The position numbers and the translations under genes are program-made. A stretch of 64,000 nucleotides of DNA from Coprococcus_C hominis. GTDB lineage: Bacteria > Bacillota > Clostridia > Lachnospirales > Lachnospiraceae. The notes beneath the pieces are model-generated. The model made no database searches. It saw only the letters and a program-made list of their open reading frames with translations, and was not told the origin of the DNA. How positions within the stretch are numbered: the stretch's first letter is position 1; each line of letters starts with the position of its first letter. The stretch lies in NCBI RefSeq assembly GCF_020687505.1, contig NZ_JAJEQT010000001.1; one strand, 5' to 3'. Below, one piece after another: positions 17,199 to 27,320 of this stretch.

Positions 17199-19160
17199 AT
17201 GTATCAATATTACCGTATAGCGGCCGCAGTTCCGGACATGCGTGTTGCGGATACTGCTTATAATGTCGACCAGATGCTTCAAAAAGTGGAAGAAGCAAAA
17301 CAAAAAGGCGTCAATCTGATTACATTCCCGGAGCTGTCTGTCACCGGATATACCTGCGGGGATTTATTCCTGCAGCAGACACTGCTTACAGAAAGCAAAA
17401 AAGAAGCTGCCCGTTTTGTACAGACGACCGCAGATTGTGATATGGTTGTTGTATTCGGTATGCCGCTTTCGATTGCAAATGCGCTCTATAATGTCGCTGT
17501 GACCGCATACCGCGGACATATCTACGGCATCACCGTCAAGACATTTCTTCCGAATTACAACGAATTCTATGAGAAACGCTGGTTTTCTTCTGCACGGGAA
17601 TTATCAACAGATCATATCTATGCCTCTGAATTACTTGGCTCTGAGGAGTGTGATTATGCTATTCCACTCGGCAATAACCTGATCTATCATCTGCCGGATG
17701 CGTTCTGCTTTGGTGCAGAAATCTGCGAGGACTTATGGGCACCAATCCCCCCATCTGCATTTATGGCAATGAGCGGGGCAGAGCTGATTTTAAACCTTTC
17801 TGCAAGCAACGATACGATTGGAAAGCGTGAATACCGCGAGAAGCTTGTAAAAGAGAAATCAACCTCTCTGATGTGCACCTATCTCTATGCGAGCGCCGGA
17901 GCAAACGAGAGTACAACCGACCTGATCTTCTCCGGTCACTGCATGATCTGCGAGGGCGGAAAGATGCTTGCCGAAAACAGCGAGATTGCTGAAAATAACT
18001 ATCTGCTAGTCGCAGATATTGACATCGAACGGATTCAGGCAGACCGCCTGAAAGGAAAGACCTATCAGGACTGTGCCGGCACCTACGGCAGCACGGTTTC
18101 GATGCATCAGATTCTGATTCCGGTATCCGAAGCTTTTGAAAGCGACGGAAGTCTTCGCAGCGTCAATCCACACCCATTTACACCGGGCGATACAAAGAGA
18201 CGCCAGAAGCGTTGTATGGATATCTTCCATATGCAGATCGGCGGACTTGCAAAGCGGCTTTCCATCTGTGGCGGAAAGATGGTGATTGGTGTGTCCGGTG
18301 GTATGGATTCCACCTTGTCACTGCTTGTGGCTGCACAGACCTTGAAGAAGATGGGGCTGCCTGCTACGAATCTGACCGGAATCACGATGCCAGCCTTCGG
18401 CACGACGAATCGCACATATCAAAATTCCCTAACCCTGATGCAGACTCTTGGCATTACAGTCAAGGAAATCCCAATCAAGAATGCATGTATTACACATTAT
18501 GCGGACATCGGACATGATATGGAGATCAAAGACATTACTTATGAGAATGTGCAGGCACGCGAGCGGACACAGGTGCTGATGGACTATGCCAATAAAATCG
18601 GTGCCATCGTCGTCGGAACCGGAGACCTGTCAGAGCTTGCCCTTGGCTGGTGTACCTATAACGCCGATCAGATGAGCATGTACGGCGTCAATGCCAGCAT
18701 CCCGAAGACACTTGTCAAATGGATGATTGCCAGCGTGATCGAATGTAATATCTTTCCAGAGAGTACCGAAGTCCTGAAAGATATCATCGATACCCCGATC
18801 AGCCCGGAGCTTCTTCCTCCGGATGAACACGGCAACATCGTGCAAAAGACCGAAGATTCGGTTGGTCCTTACGAGCTGCATGATTTCTTCCTGTACTATG
18901 TCATGCGTTTTGGATACAGCCCGGAGAAGATCTTCTATCTGGCAAAACGTGCATTTGCAGGAACCTATGATGCTGCAACCATCTTAAAATGGATGAAAAT
19001 GTTCTATCGCCGTTTCTTCGCCCAGCAGTTCAAGCGGAGCTGTATGCCGGATGGCGTGAAGGTCGGTAGTGTATGCTTATCCCCACGTGGCGACTGGCGT
19101 ATGCCAAGCGATGCATCTGTACAGATCTGGATGCGGCAGTTGGAGGAAATTGTAGATTAA
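17199..19160 (+). CDS. nadE: Glutamine-hydrolysing NAD+ synthase
   Basis: A protein of 653 residues with two catalytic domains. The N-terminal nitrilase-type glutaminase has Glu in FPELSVTGY, Lys in VKTFLPNY and Cys in GAEICEDLW. The C-terminal synthetase carries the PP-loop GVSGGMDST and GTGDLSELALGW. The enzyme takes ammonia from glutamine through an internal tunnel and amidates deamido-NAD with ATP, the last step of NAD synthesis. The length fits the bacterial two-domain form. The GAGAGGA ribosome site overlaps the end of recU. Confidence 0.96.
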   Translation: MYQYYRIAAAVPDMRVADTAYNVDQMLQKVEEAKQKGVNLITFPELSVTGYTCGDLFLQQTLLTESKKEAARFVQTTADCDMVVVFGMPLSIANALYNVAVTAYRGHIYGITVKTFLPNYNEFYEKRWFSSARELSTDHIYASELLGSEECDYAIPLGNNLIYHLPDAFCFGAEICEDLWAPIPPSAFMAMSGAELILNLSASNDTIGKREYREKLVKEKSTSLMCTYLYASAGANESTTDLIFSGHCMICEGGKMLAENSEIAENNYLLVADIDIERIQADRLKGKTYQDCAGTYGSTVSMHQILIPVSEAFESDGSLRSVNPHPFTPGDTKRRQKRCMDIFHMQIGGLAKRLSICGGKMVIGVSGGMDSTLSLLVAAQTLKKMGLPATNLTGITMPAFGTTNRTYQNSLTLMQTLGITVKEIPIKNACITHYADIGHDMEIKDITYENVQARERTQVLMDYANKIGAIVVGTGDLSELALGWCTYNADQMSMYGVNASIPKTLVKWMIASVIECNIFPESTEVLKDIIDTPISPELLPPDEHGNIVQKTEDSVGPYELHDFFLYYVMRFGYSPEKIFYLAKRAFAGTYDAATILKWMKMFYRRFFAQQFKRSCMPDGVKVGSVCLSPRGDWRMPSDASVQIWMRQLEEIVD

Positions 19161-19189
19161 GAATTTATTTTCAAACTATATGCAACCTT

Positions 19190-19218
19190 TTGTCTGGTTG
19201 TGAAGTGTTATATATAGT
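19190..19218 (+). promoter_or_regulatory. Promoter for the zinc-ribbon membrane protein
   Basis: TTGTCT at 19190-19195 and TATAGT at 19213-19218 are 17 bp apart. A short CAACC/GGTTG inverted repeat at about 19183-19200 overlaps the -35 box. Confidence 0.5.
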
Positions 19219-19241
19219 AAAGGATCGGGAGGAACTGTAAT

Positions 19242-19727
19242 ATGGATTTGGAGACAATTGCACTTATTGCCATGGGAGGATGCTTATTTCTCTGGCTTGT
19301 TGTGAATTTCATCATCACACTTCATAATGTACGCATAGCAAAAGCGGCGGGGCTTACCGTACAGGTACAATGCGAAAAATGCGGAACGATATATGAAGTA
19401 ACCGGAAAAGAGGCTACACGCCCGGCTATGGTGAAATATAAGAAGAGCAGTCGTACCCATATATCAAACGGTGCTTTTGTAAATACGCAAAATTACAGCC
19501 ATTATGCAAAGAAATTTCATTGTCCTTGCTGTGATAAGAAGACCTACGGCAAGGTACTTGATATTCAGGAACTGCAATATGAGGGACAGGATAGTACAAT
19601 AAAAGAACTCGGAAAAGGCTTTTTGCGTATGGTCATTGGCTGCACAATTATCCTGATTCTTGCACAAATCCCATTCCAGATTGGGAAGAAACAACGGGAA
19701 CGTGAAGTGCAGCAGATGAAGGAGTAG
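19242..19727 (+). CDS. Membrane protein with a zinc-ribbon-like cytoplasmic loop
   Basis: A protein of 161 residues, family not recognised. It has an N-terminal membrane segment at about 7-28 and a C-terminal one at about 128-148. Between them lies a loop with two Cys pairs (CEKCG and CPCCDKK), which together could bind one zinc ion. No enzyme motif is visible. GGGAGG lies before the ATG. The next gene, a predicted lipoprotein, begins 4 nt after the stop, so the two probably act together at the membrane. Confidence 0.65.
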   Translation: MDLETIALIAMGGCLFLWLVVNFIITLHNVRIAKAAGLTVQVQCEKCGTIYEVTGKEATRPAMVKYKKSSRTHISNGAFVNTQNYSHYAKKFHCPCCDKKTYGKVLDIQELQYEGQDSTIKELGKGFLRMVIGCTIILILAQIPFQIGKKQREREVQQMKE

Positions 19728-19731
19728 CAAT

Positions 19732-20394
19732 ATGAAGATCTTAAGAACAAAGCAAATAATCGAAAATAAAAATGTACAGCATTTAAAATTTGTACAATAT
19801 ATTCTGACTTTGTGTTTCCTGCTTTTTGTAGTTGTGGGCATAACCGGCTGCACAAAAGAGTATACCGCGGACGATATCAAATCATATGCCAAAGAAACGT
19901 TATCCATAAGAAGAGTTACTGTGGATATAATCCCCCATGAATATAAAGATGAGGATGGATACACGGATATTTTATGGACTGTGAAAGATAAGAAAAACAA
20001 CATTACATTTCATGTATTGGATAACACCTTCTATGGTGTGGAAAGCGTAACCAATATGCTGTTGGATGATTACGATGACTGCGTATTTGCCGCGTATGCA
20101 GATAAGCTTCCATCCAACATTTTATCCTATGAAATCACAGAAAATGACCAAACGCATCTGACAAATGTCGAAATCGTTGCTGATTATACAAACGAGACAG
20201 AACTTAACGCATGCCTTTGCGCTTTGCAGGATGTATATACATTCTATGAAGAAAAAGGGTTTGATGATCTAGTTATTGGATATACATTACATTATCAACC
20301 ACCAGAAAACAACATGGATGCGGAACCGGATACCGAAGGAAAAGAATACACCGGTATTCTTTCCGATATTCCAACTTTATCTGAATTCAAATAA
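19732..20394 (+). CDS. Predicted lipoprotein of unknown function
   Basis: A protein of 220 residues. The N terminus has basic residues, a hydrophobic stretch (about 23-38) and then GITGC, which fits a signal-peptidase II lipobox with Cys at about 40. The mature part (TKEYTADDIKSYAKE) has no motif I recognise and is acidic. AAGGAG overlaps the end of the previous gene, which suggests coupling with the zinc-ribbon membrane protein. Its rest is alpha/beta in character; no function is proposed. Confidence 0.65.
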   Translation: MKILRTKQIIENKNVQHLKFVQYILTLCFLLFVVVGITGCTKEYTADDIKSYAKETLSIRRVTVDIIPHEYKDEDGYTDILWTVKDKKNNITFHVLDNTFYGVESVTNMLLDDYDDCVFAAYADKLPSNILSYEITENDQTHLTNVEIVADYTNETELNACLCALQDVYTFYEEKGFDDLVIGYTLHYQPPENNMDAEPDTEGKEYTGILSDIPTLSEFK

Positions 20395-20404
20395 TGAATC
20401 CCTG

Positions 20405-20433
20405 AAAAGCGCAGTTTATACTGCGCTTTTTTT
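20405..20433 (+). terminator. Rho-independent terminator
   Basis: A perfect stem AAAAGCGCAGT / ACTGCGCTTTT with a TTAT loop is followed by T residues, just after the lipoprotein gene. Confidence 0.9.
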
Positions 20434-20470
20434 ATAATAAACCTGTTCAACCCCCCTACCCAGAAAAATC

Positions 20471-20542
20471 GAACATTTATTCGAAAAAAGTATTGACAAA
20501 AGAACAGATGTTCTGTATAATTCAATCATCGAACAGATGTTC
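20471..20542 (+). promoter_or_regulatory. LexA-controlled (SOS) promoter
   Basis: Promoter: TTGACA at 20493-20498 and TATAAT at 20516-20521, 17 bp apart. Two perfect GAACAGATGTTC palindromes lie at 20502-20513, inside the spacer, and at 20531-20542, just after the start point. A third, one-mismatch copy (GAACATTTATTC) is at 20471-20482. GAACN4GTTC is the LexA box of Gram-positive bacteria, and a box between -35 and -10 would block polymerase until DNA damage removes LexA. Confidence 0.85.
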
Positions 20543-20575
20543 ATCAGATGAAACAGCAACAGGGAGGAAACAGAT

Positions 20576-20869
20576 ATGAAACATAAATTAATTTTTGGAC
20601 TTAGTCTTGTACTTATCATTTGTATAATATTTGGTGTCAACAATAAAAAGCAGAACCCGGAAGCAGCAACATCCAATCAGAAATATTATGCCTGCATCAC
20701 GATTGATGAAGACGAAACACTCTGGACAATTGCAGAAGAGCATTATTCCGAAGAATATAACAGTTATCAGGAATACATCGATGAAGTCAAGTTTATTAAC
20801 AACCTGACCGATGATACGATTTATCGTGGAGCCAAGCTGGTAATTCCTTACTACGCAGCCCCATTATAA
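20576..20869 (+). CDS. LysM-domain SOS protein, YneA-like cell-division inhibitor
   Basis: A protein of 97 residues with one N-terminal membrane segment (about 4-21) and an extracellular LysM domain (DEDETLWTIAEEHY ... FINNLTDDTIYRGAKLVIP). This size and order match YneA, the SOS protein that delays septation in Bacillus after DNA damage. The promoter carries three LexA-type boxes, which supports the assignment more than sequence identity does. AGGGAGG precedes the ATG. In bacilli yneA is divergent from lexA; no lexA lies in this window. A general LysM wall protein under SOS control remains possible. Confidence 0.8.
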   Translation: MKHKLIFGLSLVLIICIIFGVNNKKQNPEAATSNQKYYACITIDEDETLWTIAEEHYSEEYNSYQEYIDEVKFINNLTDDTIYRGAKLVIPYYAAPL

Positions 20870-20897
20870 ATAAATTCCATACCATACCTTATTTGAA

Positions 20898-20926
20898 ACC
20901 GGAACGTAAAACCTTCCGGCTTTTTT
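20898..20926 (+). terminator. Rho-independent terminator after the YneA-like gene
   Basis: CCGGAA at 20899-20904 pairs with TTCCGG at 20914-20919; a run of T follows. Confidence 0.75.
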
Positions 20927-20949
20927 CAACAAATTTCCTGCCATATCGG

Positions 20950-20978
20950 TTGAAAGTTAAACCGATTTCTTATATAAT
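20950..20978 (+). promoter_or_regulatory. Promoter of the miaB-mutS-mutL-miaA operon
   Basis: TTGAAA at 20950-20955 and TATAAT at 20973-20978 are 17 bp apart, about 60 nt before miaB. Confidence 0.7.
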
Positions 20979-21039
20979 AATTTAATTGTGGGATTGGAAT
21001 ACATACACCCACAAATTATATAAGAAAGAGGAAATACAA

Positions 21040-22494
21040 ATGAACAGCGTGTCAATTCCAACTATGGAGCCGGATAGACAATACTATTTCATGAACCAGT
21101 GCAAAACACTTGTACTTGAGAAAAAGGCAGCATTGAATCGACCACTTACCTACAACATCCAGACCTTTGGATGTCAGATGAATTCCCACGACTCAGAGAA
21201 GCTCAAAGGCATCATGGATGAGATCGGATATGAAGAAGTGGACGACGAGGCAGCTGACTTTGTAATCTTTAATACATGTACGATTCGCGAGAATGCGAAT
21301 CAGAAATTATACGGACATCTCGGCCACGTCAAGACATTAAAGAACAAAAACAAAGACATGATCGTGTGTCTGTGTGGCTGCATGATGCAGGAGCCACATG
21401 TCATTGAGACATTGAAACAGAAGTATAAATTCGTAAATATTATCTTCGGCACACATAACATCTACAAATTAGCAGAGCTTATTTACAGCTATTTAGAGAC
21501 AGGCAAGCAGACAATCGAAGTCTTAGATGAGACAAAACAGACCGTCGAACAGCTTCCTAGAAAGCGGAAATATACATTTAAGTCCGGCGTCAATATCATG
21601 TACGGATGCAACAATTTCTGTACGTACTGTATCGTGCCATATGTACGCGGACGTGAACAGAGCCGCAAGAAAGAAGAGATTCTGGCAGAGGTAGAAGCAC
21701 TTGCCAAGCAGGGAATTTCCGAAGTTATGCTGCTTGGTCAGAATGTAAATTCCTATGGCAATATCTATGAATACAAGGACGGAAAGATTGTTGAAGTGGA
21801 CGAGAAAGATCGTGTAACATTTCCACAGCTGCTTACGGAAGTGTGCAAAATTGACGGCATCAAGCGTGTACGCTTCATGACCAGTCATCCGAAAGATCTG
21901 TCAGATGAGCTGATTGAGGTAATGGCAGAAGAGCCGAAGATCTGCAAGCATCTGCATCTGCCTGTACAATCAGGTTCCACTAACATATTAACACGCATGA
22001 ACCGTCGCTATACGAAGGAACAGTACCTTGCGTTAGTTGACCGGATTCGTGCCAAGATGCCGAACATCTCCCTGACAACCGATATCATCGTCGGATTTCC
22101 GGGTGAGACAGAAGAAGATTTCGAGGATACACTGGATATTATCCGTAAAGTAAAATATGATCAGGCGTTTACATTTATCTACTCCAAGCGCACCGGAACA
22201 CCGGCTGCAACAATGGATAATCAGGTGCCGGAAGATGTCATCAAGGAACGTTTTAACCGTCTTCTGACATTAGTCAACGAGATTTCGAATGCACAGATCA
22301 AGCGGTTTGCTGATCAGGTAAAGCCTGTGCTTGTGGAGGAAGTAAATCATCACGATGCATCACTTGTAACCGGACGAACCGAAGAGAATGTAACGGTACA
22401 TTTTCCGGGAACTGCCGATATGATCGGAACGACTGTCGATGTAAAGCTGACAGACTGTAAGGGATTTTACTTCATGGGTGAAAGGATTGGGTGA
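21040..22494 (+). CDS. miaB: tRNA-2-methylthio-N6-dimethylallyladenosine synthase MiaB
   Basis: A radical-SAM methylthiotransferase of 484 residues. The N-terminal domain holds three cluster Cys (TFGCQMN, FNTCTIREN, CLCGCMMQ), the radical-SAM motif is GCNNFCTYCIVP, and a TRAM domain closes the protein. It adds a methylthio group to the adenosine 37 that MiaA has prenylated; miaA lies three genes downstream. The frame is open to 20986, but the ATG at 21040 has an AAGAGG site at the right distance and a normal N terminus. The stop overlaps the mutS start. Confidence 0.96.
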   Translation: MNSVSIPTMEPDRQYYFMNQCKTLVLEKKAALNRPLTYNIQTFGCQMNSHDSEKLKGIMDEIGYEEVDDEAADFVIFNTCTIRENANQKLYGHLGHVKTLKNKNKDMIVCLCGCMMQEPHVIETLKQKYKFVNIIFGTHNIYKLAELIYSYLETGKQTIEVLDETKQTVEQLPRKRKYTFKSGVNIMYGCNNFCTYCIVPYVRGREQSRKKEEILAEVEALAKQGISEVMLLGQNVNSYGNIYEYKDGKIVEVDEKDRVTFPQLLTEVCKIDGIKRVRFMTSHPKDLSDELIEVMAEEPKICKHLHLPVQSGSTNILTRMNRRYTKEQYLALVDRIRAKMPNISLTTDIIVGFPGETEEDFEDTLDIIRKVKYDQAFTFIYSKRTGTPAATMDNQVPEDVIKERFNRLLTLVNEISNAQIKRFADQVKPVLVEEVNHHDASLVTGRTEENVTVHFPGTADMIGTTVDVKLTDCKGFYFMGERIG

Positions 22495-25142
22495 TTGGCG
22501 TGGCAAAGCTATCTCCTATGATGGAGCAATATGTTGCAACTAAAGAAAAATATAAAGACTGTATTTTATTTTACCGTCTCGGTGATTTCTATGAGATGTT
22601 CTTTGATGATGCAATCTTAGCATCCAAGGAACTTGAAATTACACTAACCGGAAAAGACTGCGGTATGGAAGAGCGGGCACCGATGTGTGGGATTCCATTT
22701 CATGCAGCAGATACTTATATCAATCAGCTTGTAAAAAAAGGCTACAAGGTAGCAATCGGCGAGCAGGTCGAAGATCCCAAGCTTGCCAAAGGACTTGTAA
22801 AGCGTGAGGTCATACGGATTGTAACACCGGGTACCAATTTGTCTTCCGAAAGTCTGGAAGAGTCCAAGAACAATTACCTGATGTGTATTTCCTATGTTGG
22901 GAAAAACTATGGTATCTCCGTTACGGATCTGTCAACTGGTGTATTTAAGACCTGCCAGATACAACAGGCAGAAAAGGTCGTTGATGAGATCAATAAATTC
23001 CAGCCATCCGAGGTATTATATCAGGCTGGCGTAGAACAGGTAGAAGAGATTCACGCCGTATGTGAGCGGTTGCAGGTATCTCATACCGAAGCACCGGACT
23101 ATTATTTTAACTTAGAAACAGACGAAGAAACATTAAAGCGTCAGTTTCACATCAACAGTATCGAGGGACTCGGGTTAAAGGACAGCCCGGCTTGTGTTGC
23201 TTCCTGTGGTGCATTGATGCAGTATCTGCATGAAACACAGATGAGTTCCCTGTCACATATCAACCATATCGAGACGTATTCTGTGGATTCCTTTATGATT
23301 TTGGATTCCGCAACCAGACGGAATCTGGAACTTACTGAAACCTTGCGGGATAAGCAGAAGCGTGGTTCTCTGCTTTGGGTACTCGATAAGACAAAAACTG
23401 CAATGGGTGCCAGAAAACTGCGTGAATTTGTCGAACAGCCACTCTTATATAAGGATGCGATTGAAAAACGTCTGGATGCAATCGAAGCGATCAACAAAGA
23501 GCTGATCGTTCGGGAAGAACTGCGCGAATATTTGAATACGATTTACGATCTGGAGCGTCTACTGACACGAATCGCACTGAAGACTGCCAATCCAAGGGAT
23601 TTACTCGCTTTCAAGACATCCATTCAATATCTGCCGGATATTTATAATCTGCTCCGTGAGCTTCCTTGTGAACGTATCAATGAAATTTACGAGGATTACG
23701 ATAGTCTGGAAGATCTGTATGATCTGCTCGAACAGGCAATCGTGGAAGAACCTCCGGTTTCTATCAAGGAAGGTGGTATCTTCAAACAGGGATACCGCGA
23801 CGAGATTGACGAGCTGCGTCTGGCAAAAACCGAATGTAAGACATGGCTGGCGGATCTGGAGTCAAAAGAACGGGAAAAAACAGGAATTAAAGGTCTGAAA
23901 ATCAAATATAACAAGGTCTTTGACTATTATTTTGAGGTGACAAATTCATTCAAATCCTTAGTTCCAGATTATTTCATCCGCAAACAGACGCTGGTAAACG
24001 CCGAACGTTTTACGACAGATGAATTAAATACTCTTTCTGGCAAGATTCTTGGCGCAGAGGATAAGCTATATGCGCTCGAATACGACTGCTATGTGGAATT
24101 AAGAGAAAAACTTGCCGCAGCCCTTGTCCGTGTACAAAAGATGGCTGGATACATTGCAGAATTAGACGCCCTTTGTTCTCTTGCATATGTCGCTGACAAG
24201 AACAATTATGTCCGTCCATCCTTAAATACCGATGGCGTGATTGATATCAAAGGCGGCAGACATCCGGTTGTTGAGAAAATGCTTGCAAACGACAGCTTCG
24301 TGGAAAATGATACTTACCTGAATAATGCCGAAAGCCGTATCTCGATCATTACCGGACCTAATATGGCAGGTAAATCCACCTATATGCGTCAGACTGCATT
24401 GATCACGCTGATGGCCCAGATTGGTTCCTTTGTCCCTGCAGAGTCGGCGAATATTGGACTCTGTGACCGGATATTTACCCGTGTCGGTGCATCGGACGAC
24501 CTCGCAAGCGGACAATCAACATTTATGATCGAAATGAATGAAGTTGCAAATATCCTACGCAACGCAACGAAAGACAGCCTTCTTATCTTAGATGAGATCG
24601 GACGTGGTACATCCACTTTCGACGGTCTTTCGATTGCATGGGCAGTTGTTGAATACATTGCCGATCCAAACATATTAGGCGCAAAGACATTATTTGCAAC
24701 GCATTATCATGAGCTGACAGAATTAGAAGGAAAGCTTTCCTCCGTCAATAATTTCTGTATTGCTGTACAGGAAGAGGGCGACGACATTGTGTTCCTCCGC
24801 AAGATTATCAAGGGTGGTGCAGACCGGAGTTATGGTATACAGGTAGCCAGACTTGCCGGTGTGCCAGAACCAGTTTTGAAACGGGCACGCGAAATCTGCA
24901 ATGAGCTGATTGACTCCGATATCACAACGAAGGTAAAAGATATCGACATCAAGCCGGCACTTTCTGAGCAGCCAAAGAAAAAAGAGACAAGATCTTCGGA
25001 CTATGAACAGCTTTCTCTGTTTTCTTCCCCTGTGGAGATGACGATTGCCAACGAGTTAAAAACGATGGATCTGAATAATATGACACCGATCAAGGCAATG
25101 TTATACTTGCAGGAATTACAGGAACGTCTGAAACAGCAGTAA
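22491..25142 (+). CDS. mutS: DNA mismatch repair protein MutS
   Basis: A protein of 883 residues. The mismatch-binding motif is FYRLGDFYEMFF (Phe-x-Glu, which stacks on the mispair), Walker A is GPNMAGKST, Walker B is LLILDEIGRGTS, and the signature FATHYHEL is present. The length fits MutS1. The start is GTG at 22491, overlapping the miaB stop as GTGA with AAAGGA 5 nt upstream. A second GTG at 22500 would give an N terminus closer to the family and cannot be excluded. It works with MutL, encoded next. Confidence 0.96.
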   Translation: MIGVAKLSPMMEQYVATKEKYKDCILFYRLGDFYEMFFDDAILASKELEITLTGKDCGMEERAPMCGIPFHAADTYINQLVKKGYKVAIGEQVEDPKLAKGLVKREVIRIVTPGTNLSSESLEESKNNYLMCISYVGKNYGISVTDLSTGVFKTCQIQQAEKVVDEINKFQPSEVLYQAGVEQVEEIHAVCERLQVSHTEAPDYYFNLETDEETLKRQFHINSIEGLGLKDSPACVASCGALMQYLHETQMSSLSHINHIETYSVDSFMILDSATRRNLELTETLRDKQKRGSLLWVLDKTKTAMGARKLREFVEQPLLYKDAIEKRLDAIEAINKELIVREELREYLNTIYDLERLLTRIALKTANPRDLLAFKTSIQYLPDIYNLLRELPCERINEIYEDYDSLEDLYDLLEQAIVEEPPVSIKEGGIFKQGYRDEIDELRLAKTECKTWLADLESKEREKTGIKGLKIKYNKVFDYYFEVTNSFKSLVPDYFIRKQTLVNAERFTTDELNTLSGKILGAEDKLYALEYDCYVELREKLAAALVRVQKMAGYIAELDALCSLAYVADKNNYVRPSLNTDGVIDIKGGRHPVVEKMLANDSFVENDTYLNNAESRISIITGPNMAGKSTYMRQTALITLMAQIGSFVPAESANIGLCDRIFTRVGASDDLASGQSTFMIEMNEVANILRNATKDSLLILDEIGRGTSTFDGLSIAWAVVEYIADPNILGAKTLFATHYHELTELEGKLSSVNNFCIAVQEEGDDIVFLRKIIKGGADRSYGIQVARLAGVPEPVLKRAREICNELIDSDITTKVKDIDIKPALSEQPKKKETRSSDYEQLSLFSSPVEMTIANELKTMDLNNMTPIKAMLYLQELQERLKQQ

Positions 25143-25184
25143 CCGATGCCATTGTTTATGAACAACTATGAGGGTACATAACAT

Positions 25185-27275
25185 ATGATTAGAGTATTAG
25201 ATAAAGCGACCATCGATAAAATTGCAGCCGGCGAAGTTATTGAACGTCCATCCTCTGTCGTAAAGGAGCTTTTGGAAAATGCCATTGATGCTGGCTCCAC
25301 CGCAGTGACCGTTGAGATTAAGGACGGCGGAACTTCCTTTATCCGCGTGACCGATAACGGTTGCGGCATTCCAAAGGAAGAAGTGCGCATGGCATATATG
25401 CGTCATGCAACAAGTAAGATTGAACATGCGGAAGACTTAAATTCCATCCTGTCGCTTGGTTTCCGTGGTGAGGCACTTTCTACGATTGCAGCCGTCTCAC
25501 AGACGGAAATGATCACAAAAACCGCGACCGACCTGACTGGAATCAAATATGTCATCCACGGTGGAAAGGAAATCGAATACAAAGATGTCGGTGTGCCAAA
25601 CGGCACCACGATTGTTGTTCGGAATTTGTTTTTCAATACACCGGCACGTAAGAAGTTTTTGAAGTCTGCCATGACAGAAGGTTCCTATATTTTTGACCTT
25701 TTGACGCGAATTGCACTGTCACATCCGGAAATATCCTTTAAACTGATTGCAAACGGACAGACACGTATTGATACTTCCGGAAACGGAAAGTTAAAGGATA
25801 CGATCTATCAGTTATATGGCAGAGACATCACTGCCAATCTGATTCCAATTGATTACACTGACGGTGATATTCATCTGTCTGGATTTATCGGCAAGCCTTT
25901 TATTGCAAGAGGAAACCGTGGACTTGAAAATTATTTTATCAATCACCGGTACATTAAAAGCAACGTCGTAAACCGCGCGATTGAAGAAGGCTACCGTACC
26001 TTTGTGATGCAACACAAATTTCCATTTACCGTGCTGTATCTGGATCTGCCACAGGAAAAATGCGATGTCAACGTCCATCCGACCAAAATGGAATTCAAAT
26101 ACGATAACGAGAAGAAGCTGTTTGAGGTCTGTTGTACAGCCGTAAAGTTGGCTCTGACCCACAAGGAGATCATACCGAAAGAGGGAGAAAAACCAATTGT
26201 CTCCCCTGTGATTTCCCACCCGGAGCAAAAACCAGCAGAGCCTTTTGAGGTGAGACGAGCACAGTCACAGACGATTCCACAGAAAAACGTCCGTGCCGGA
26301 AGTTACAGTCCGACTTACAAGATTCTGGAATCTCTTCGGAAAGCAGAAGAGCAGGAAGCTGCCAAGAATGGGACACCACTCCCGAACATCGCTGATATGG
26401 TTGCCGACGATGGCGTTGTATATGCACCATCTGCACAAGCACCGCAGCCGAACAAATCAACTTCTTCAGCTCAGGCAGTACGGCAGGACAATTACGCAGC
26501 AACCGCGTCTCAGACTGTGCAACAGAATAGTACAACGTCTCAGCCAGACAATTCTGAGCCAACACAGGTCCAGCCAGCGGAACCATCCAACAAGCTGGAT
26601 CTGTCTAAGATGGACAAAAATTCAGCAGCCTACAAATACACAGTTGGCAAGCAGGAAACGCTCTTTGACGATGATTTTCTGACGGAAAAAGCGCGGCTTT
26701 CGCACCGTGTGATCGGTCAGGTATTTGAGACATACTGGCTGATTGAATACAATGACAATCTTTATATCATGGATCAGCATGCCGCACATGAGAAGGTAAA
26801 ATACGAAGAACTGATGGAAAACCTCAAAAATAAACAGGTGTTTTCCCAGCAGCTCTTACCGCCTATGGTAATTACCGTTACCTATGCAGAGCGGCAGGCA
26901 ATCTTAGATAACTTTGATTTGTTTATGAAAATTGGCTATGATATCGAGGAATTTGGCGGCAATGAATTCAAGATCAACGCAATTCCATCCAACCTTTTTG
27001 GTCTACATGGACGGGATATGTTCTTAGAGTTTGTCGGCTCCCTGATTCAGAATTCCGGTTACATGTCGAATGATATTTTTGTCAAGAAATTATCTACTAT
27101 GGCATGTAAAGCGGCAGTAAAGGGAAATATGAAGTTATCCTTTCAGGAAATTGATGCCTTGGTTGACAAGCTGCTCAGTCTGGAAAACCCATATACGTGT
27201 CCACACGGCAGACCAACCATCATCTCTATGAGTAAGACCGAACTGGAAAAGAAATTCCACCGTATCGTTTCATAA
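25185..27275 (+). CDS. mutL: DNA mismatch repair protein MutL (endonuclease type)
   Basis: A protein of 696 residues. The GHKL ATPase domain (ENAIDAG, DNGCGI, GFRGEAL) fills the first 330 residues. A Gln/Ser/Pro-rich linker runs from about 345 to 485, and then comes the dimerisation domain. The latter has DQHAAHEKVKYEE, the metal-binding endonuclease motif of MutL proteins from bacteria that lack MutH, and the late CPHGRPT motif. The protein is therefore expected to nick the new strand itself. It lies 42 nt after mutS in the same operon. Confidence 0.96.
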   Translation: MIRVLDKATIDKIAAGEVIERPSSVVKELLENAIDAGSTAVTVEIKDGGTSFIRVTDNGCGIPKEEVRMAYMRHATSKIEHAEDLNSILSLGFRGEALSTIAAVSQTEMITKTATDLTGIKYVIHGGKEIEYKDVGVPNGTTIVVRNLFFNTPARKKFLKSAMTEGSYIFDLLTRIALSHPEISFKLIANGQTRIDTSGNGKLKDTIYQLYGRDITANLIPIDYTDGDIHLSGFIGKPFIARGNRGLENYFINHRYIKSNVVNRAIEEGYRTFVMQHKFPFTVLYLDLPQEKCDVNVHPTKMEFKYDNEKKLFEVCCTAVKLALTHKEIIPKEGEKPIVSPVISHPEQKPAEPFEVRRAQSQTIPQKNVRAGSYSPTYKILESLRKAEEQEAAKNGTPLPNIADMVADDGVVYAPSAQAPQPNKSTSSAQAVRQDNYAATASQTVQQNSTTSQPDNSEPTQVQPAEPSNKLDLSKMDKNSAAYKYTVGKQETLFDDDFLTEKARLSHRVIGQVFETYWLIEYNDNLYIMDQHAAHEKVKYEELMENLKNKQVFSQQLLPPMVITVTYAERQAILDNFDLFMKIGYDIEEFGGNEFKINAIPSNLFGLHGRDMFLEFVGSLIQNSGYMSNDIFVKKLSTMACKAAVKGNMKLSFQEIDALVDKLLSLENPYTCPHGRPTIISMSKTELEKKFHRIVS

Positions 27276-27320
27276 TCCCTGCGGACGAACACACAAAATG
27301 AAACAATACCTACATCAATT

